DNA of 64,000 nt from Accumulibacter sp031732795. Lineage in GTDB: Bacteria; Pseudomonadota; Gammaproteobacteria; Burkholderiales; Rhodocyclaceae. Below the pieces are notes generated by a model, which searched no databases, had not been told where the DNA came from, and saw only the letters and a list, made by a program, of their open reading frames with translations. Location: NCBI GenBank assembly GCA_031732795.1, contig JAVMKC010000031.1:69828-133827 (forward strand), read 5' to 3'. Positions 63,924 to 64,000 of this stretch are shown piece by piece (the first letter of the stretch is position 1; every line of letters begins with the position of its first letter). The position numbers and the translations under genes are program-made.

Positions 63924-64000
63924 TCAAGATTTCGGCCTGACTTTCCCTTTTTCCCGCGCGGCTTCACGCAGCGGACGGAATTTGCCCGACGCGGTCGGAA
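63924..64000 (-). CDS. C-terminal end of an unidentified gene
   Basis: On the minus strand 24 codons are open from the window edge to a TGA, reading PTASGKFRPLREAAREKGKV and ending in RPKS. The basic, GC-rich reading and the AT-rich sequence right after the stop suggest the end of a real gene. Too little is visible to assign a family. Confidence 0.45.
   Translation of the reverse strand, partial: PTASGKFRPLREAAREKGKVRPKS

Overview
The window is a GC-rich, gene-dense chromosomal segment from a Gram-negative proteobacterium. Marker genes point to a betaproteobacterium, most likely of the Rhodocyclales (Dechloromonas, Propionivibrio or Accumulibacter-like). These markers are the surE-pcm-nlpD-rpoS block, dapA-bamC-MBL hydrolase, DUF3149 and DUF3460 small proteins, a FixG/FixH pair for cbb3 oxidase, a PEP-CTERM surface protein and a methylmalonyl-CoA decarboxylase. 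That placement is inference; there is no rRNA and no recognisable tRNA, phage or CRISPR array. Both edges cut genes (ccoG on the left, an unknown minus-strand gene on the right).

Layout. 0-1.1 kb: end of the cbb3 oxidase accessory operon (ccoG-ccoH-DUF3149). 1.2-1.4 kb: a 171-bp MITE-like element whose right end supplies the stop codon of a TonB-type gene. 2.2-6.4 kb: NUDIX hydrolase, motAB, GST, zinc-ribbon membrane protein. 6.6-10.0 kb: a heptad-repeat lipoprotein, then the dapA-bamC-MBL operon on the minus strand. 10-16 kb: HDAC-like deacetylase facing an overlapping moxR-DUF58-tgpA-mltB operon. 16-19.3 kb: surE-pcm-nlpD-rpoS. 19.5-25.8 kb: late flagellar operon fliC-flaG-fliD-fliS-fliT-fliK behind a sigma-28 promoter. 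25.9-36.3 kb: scpB, uvrD, a quinone oxidoreductase-TAXI protein-ParA operon, dnaE, small lipoprotein. 36.4-43.6 kb: PEP-CTERM protein with a sigma-54 type promoter, periplasmic DNA ligase, moaA, methyltransferase, polytopic membrane protein, DUF3460. 43.6-50.2 kb: clpB with a sigma-32 promoter, divergent from two tandem paralogous diguanylate cyclases. 50.3-56.2 kb: nitronate monooxygenase-like protein, AEC transporter, WS/DGAT acyltransferase, LysR regulator, thioesterase.

56.2-63.2 kb holds the most unusual unit: a five-gene minus-strand operon encoding a small membrane protein, a CbrA-type symporter/histidine kinase, a lone receiver protein, a membrane-anchored PAS/pseudokinase fused to a DnaQ-type 3'-5' exonuclease, and a CBS-DUF294 nucleotidyltransferase. 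It looks like one signalling system in which nutrient sensing is tied to a nucleotidyl-transfer and a nucleotidyl-hydrolysis activity. Beyond it lie about 730 bases with no convincing gene but several perfect inverted repeats.

Short repeats recur: two loci 8 kb apart share tandem nonamers built on the same heptamer AGTGGTC, and a 15-bp tandem repeat follows the second diguanylate cyclase. All coordinates and motif spacings were read by eye; no alignment, profile search or folding program was run.
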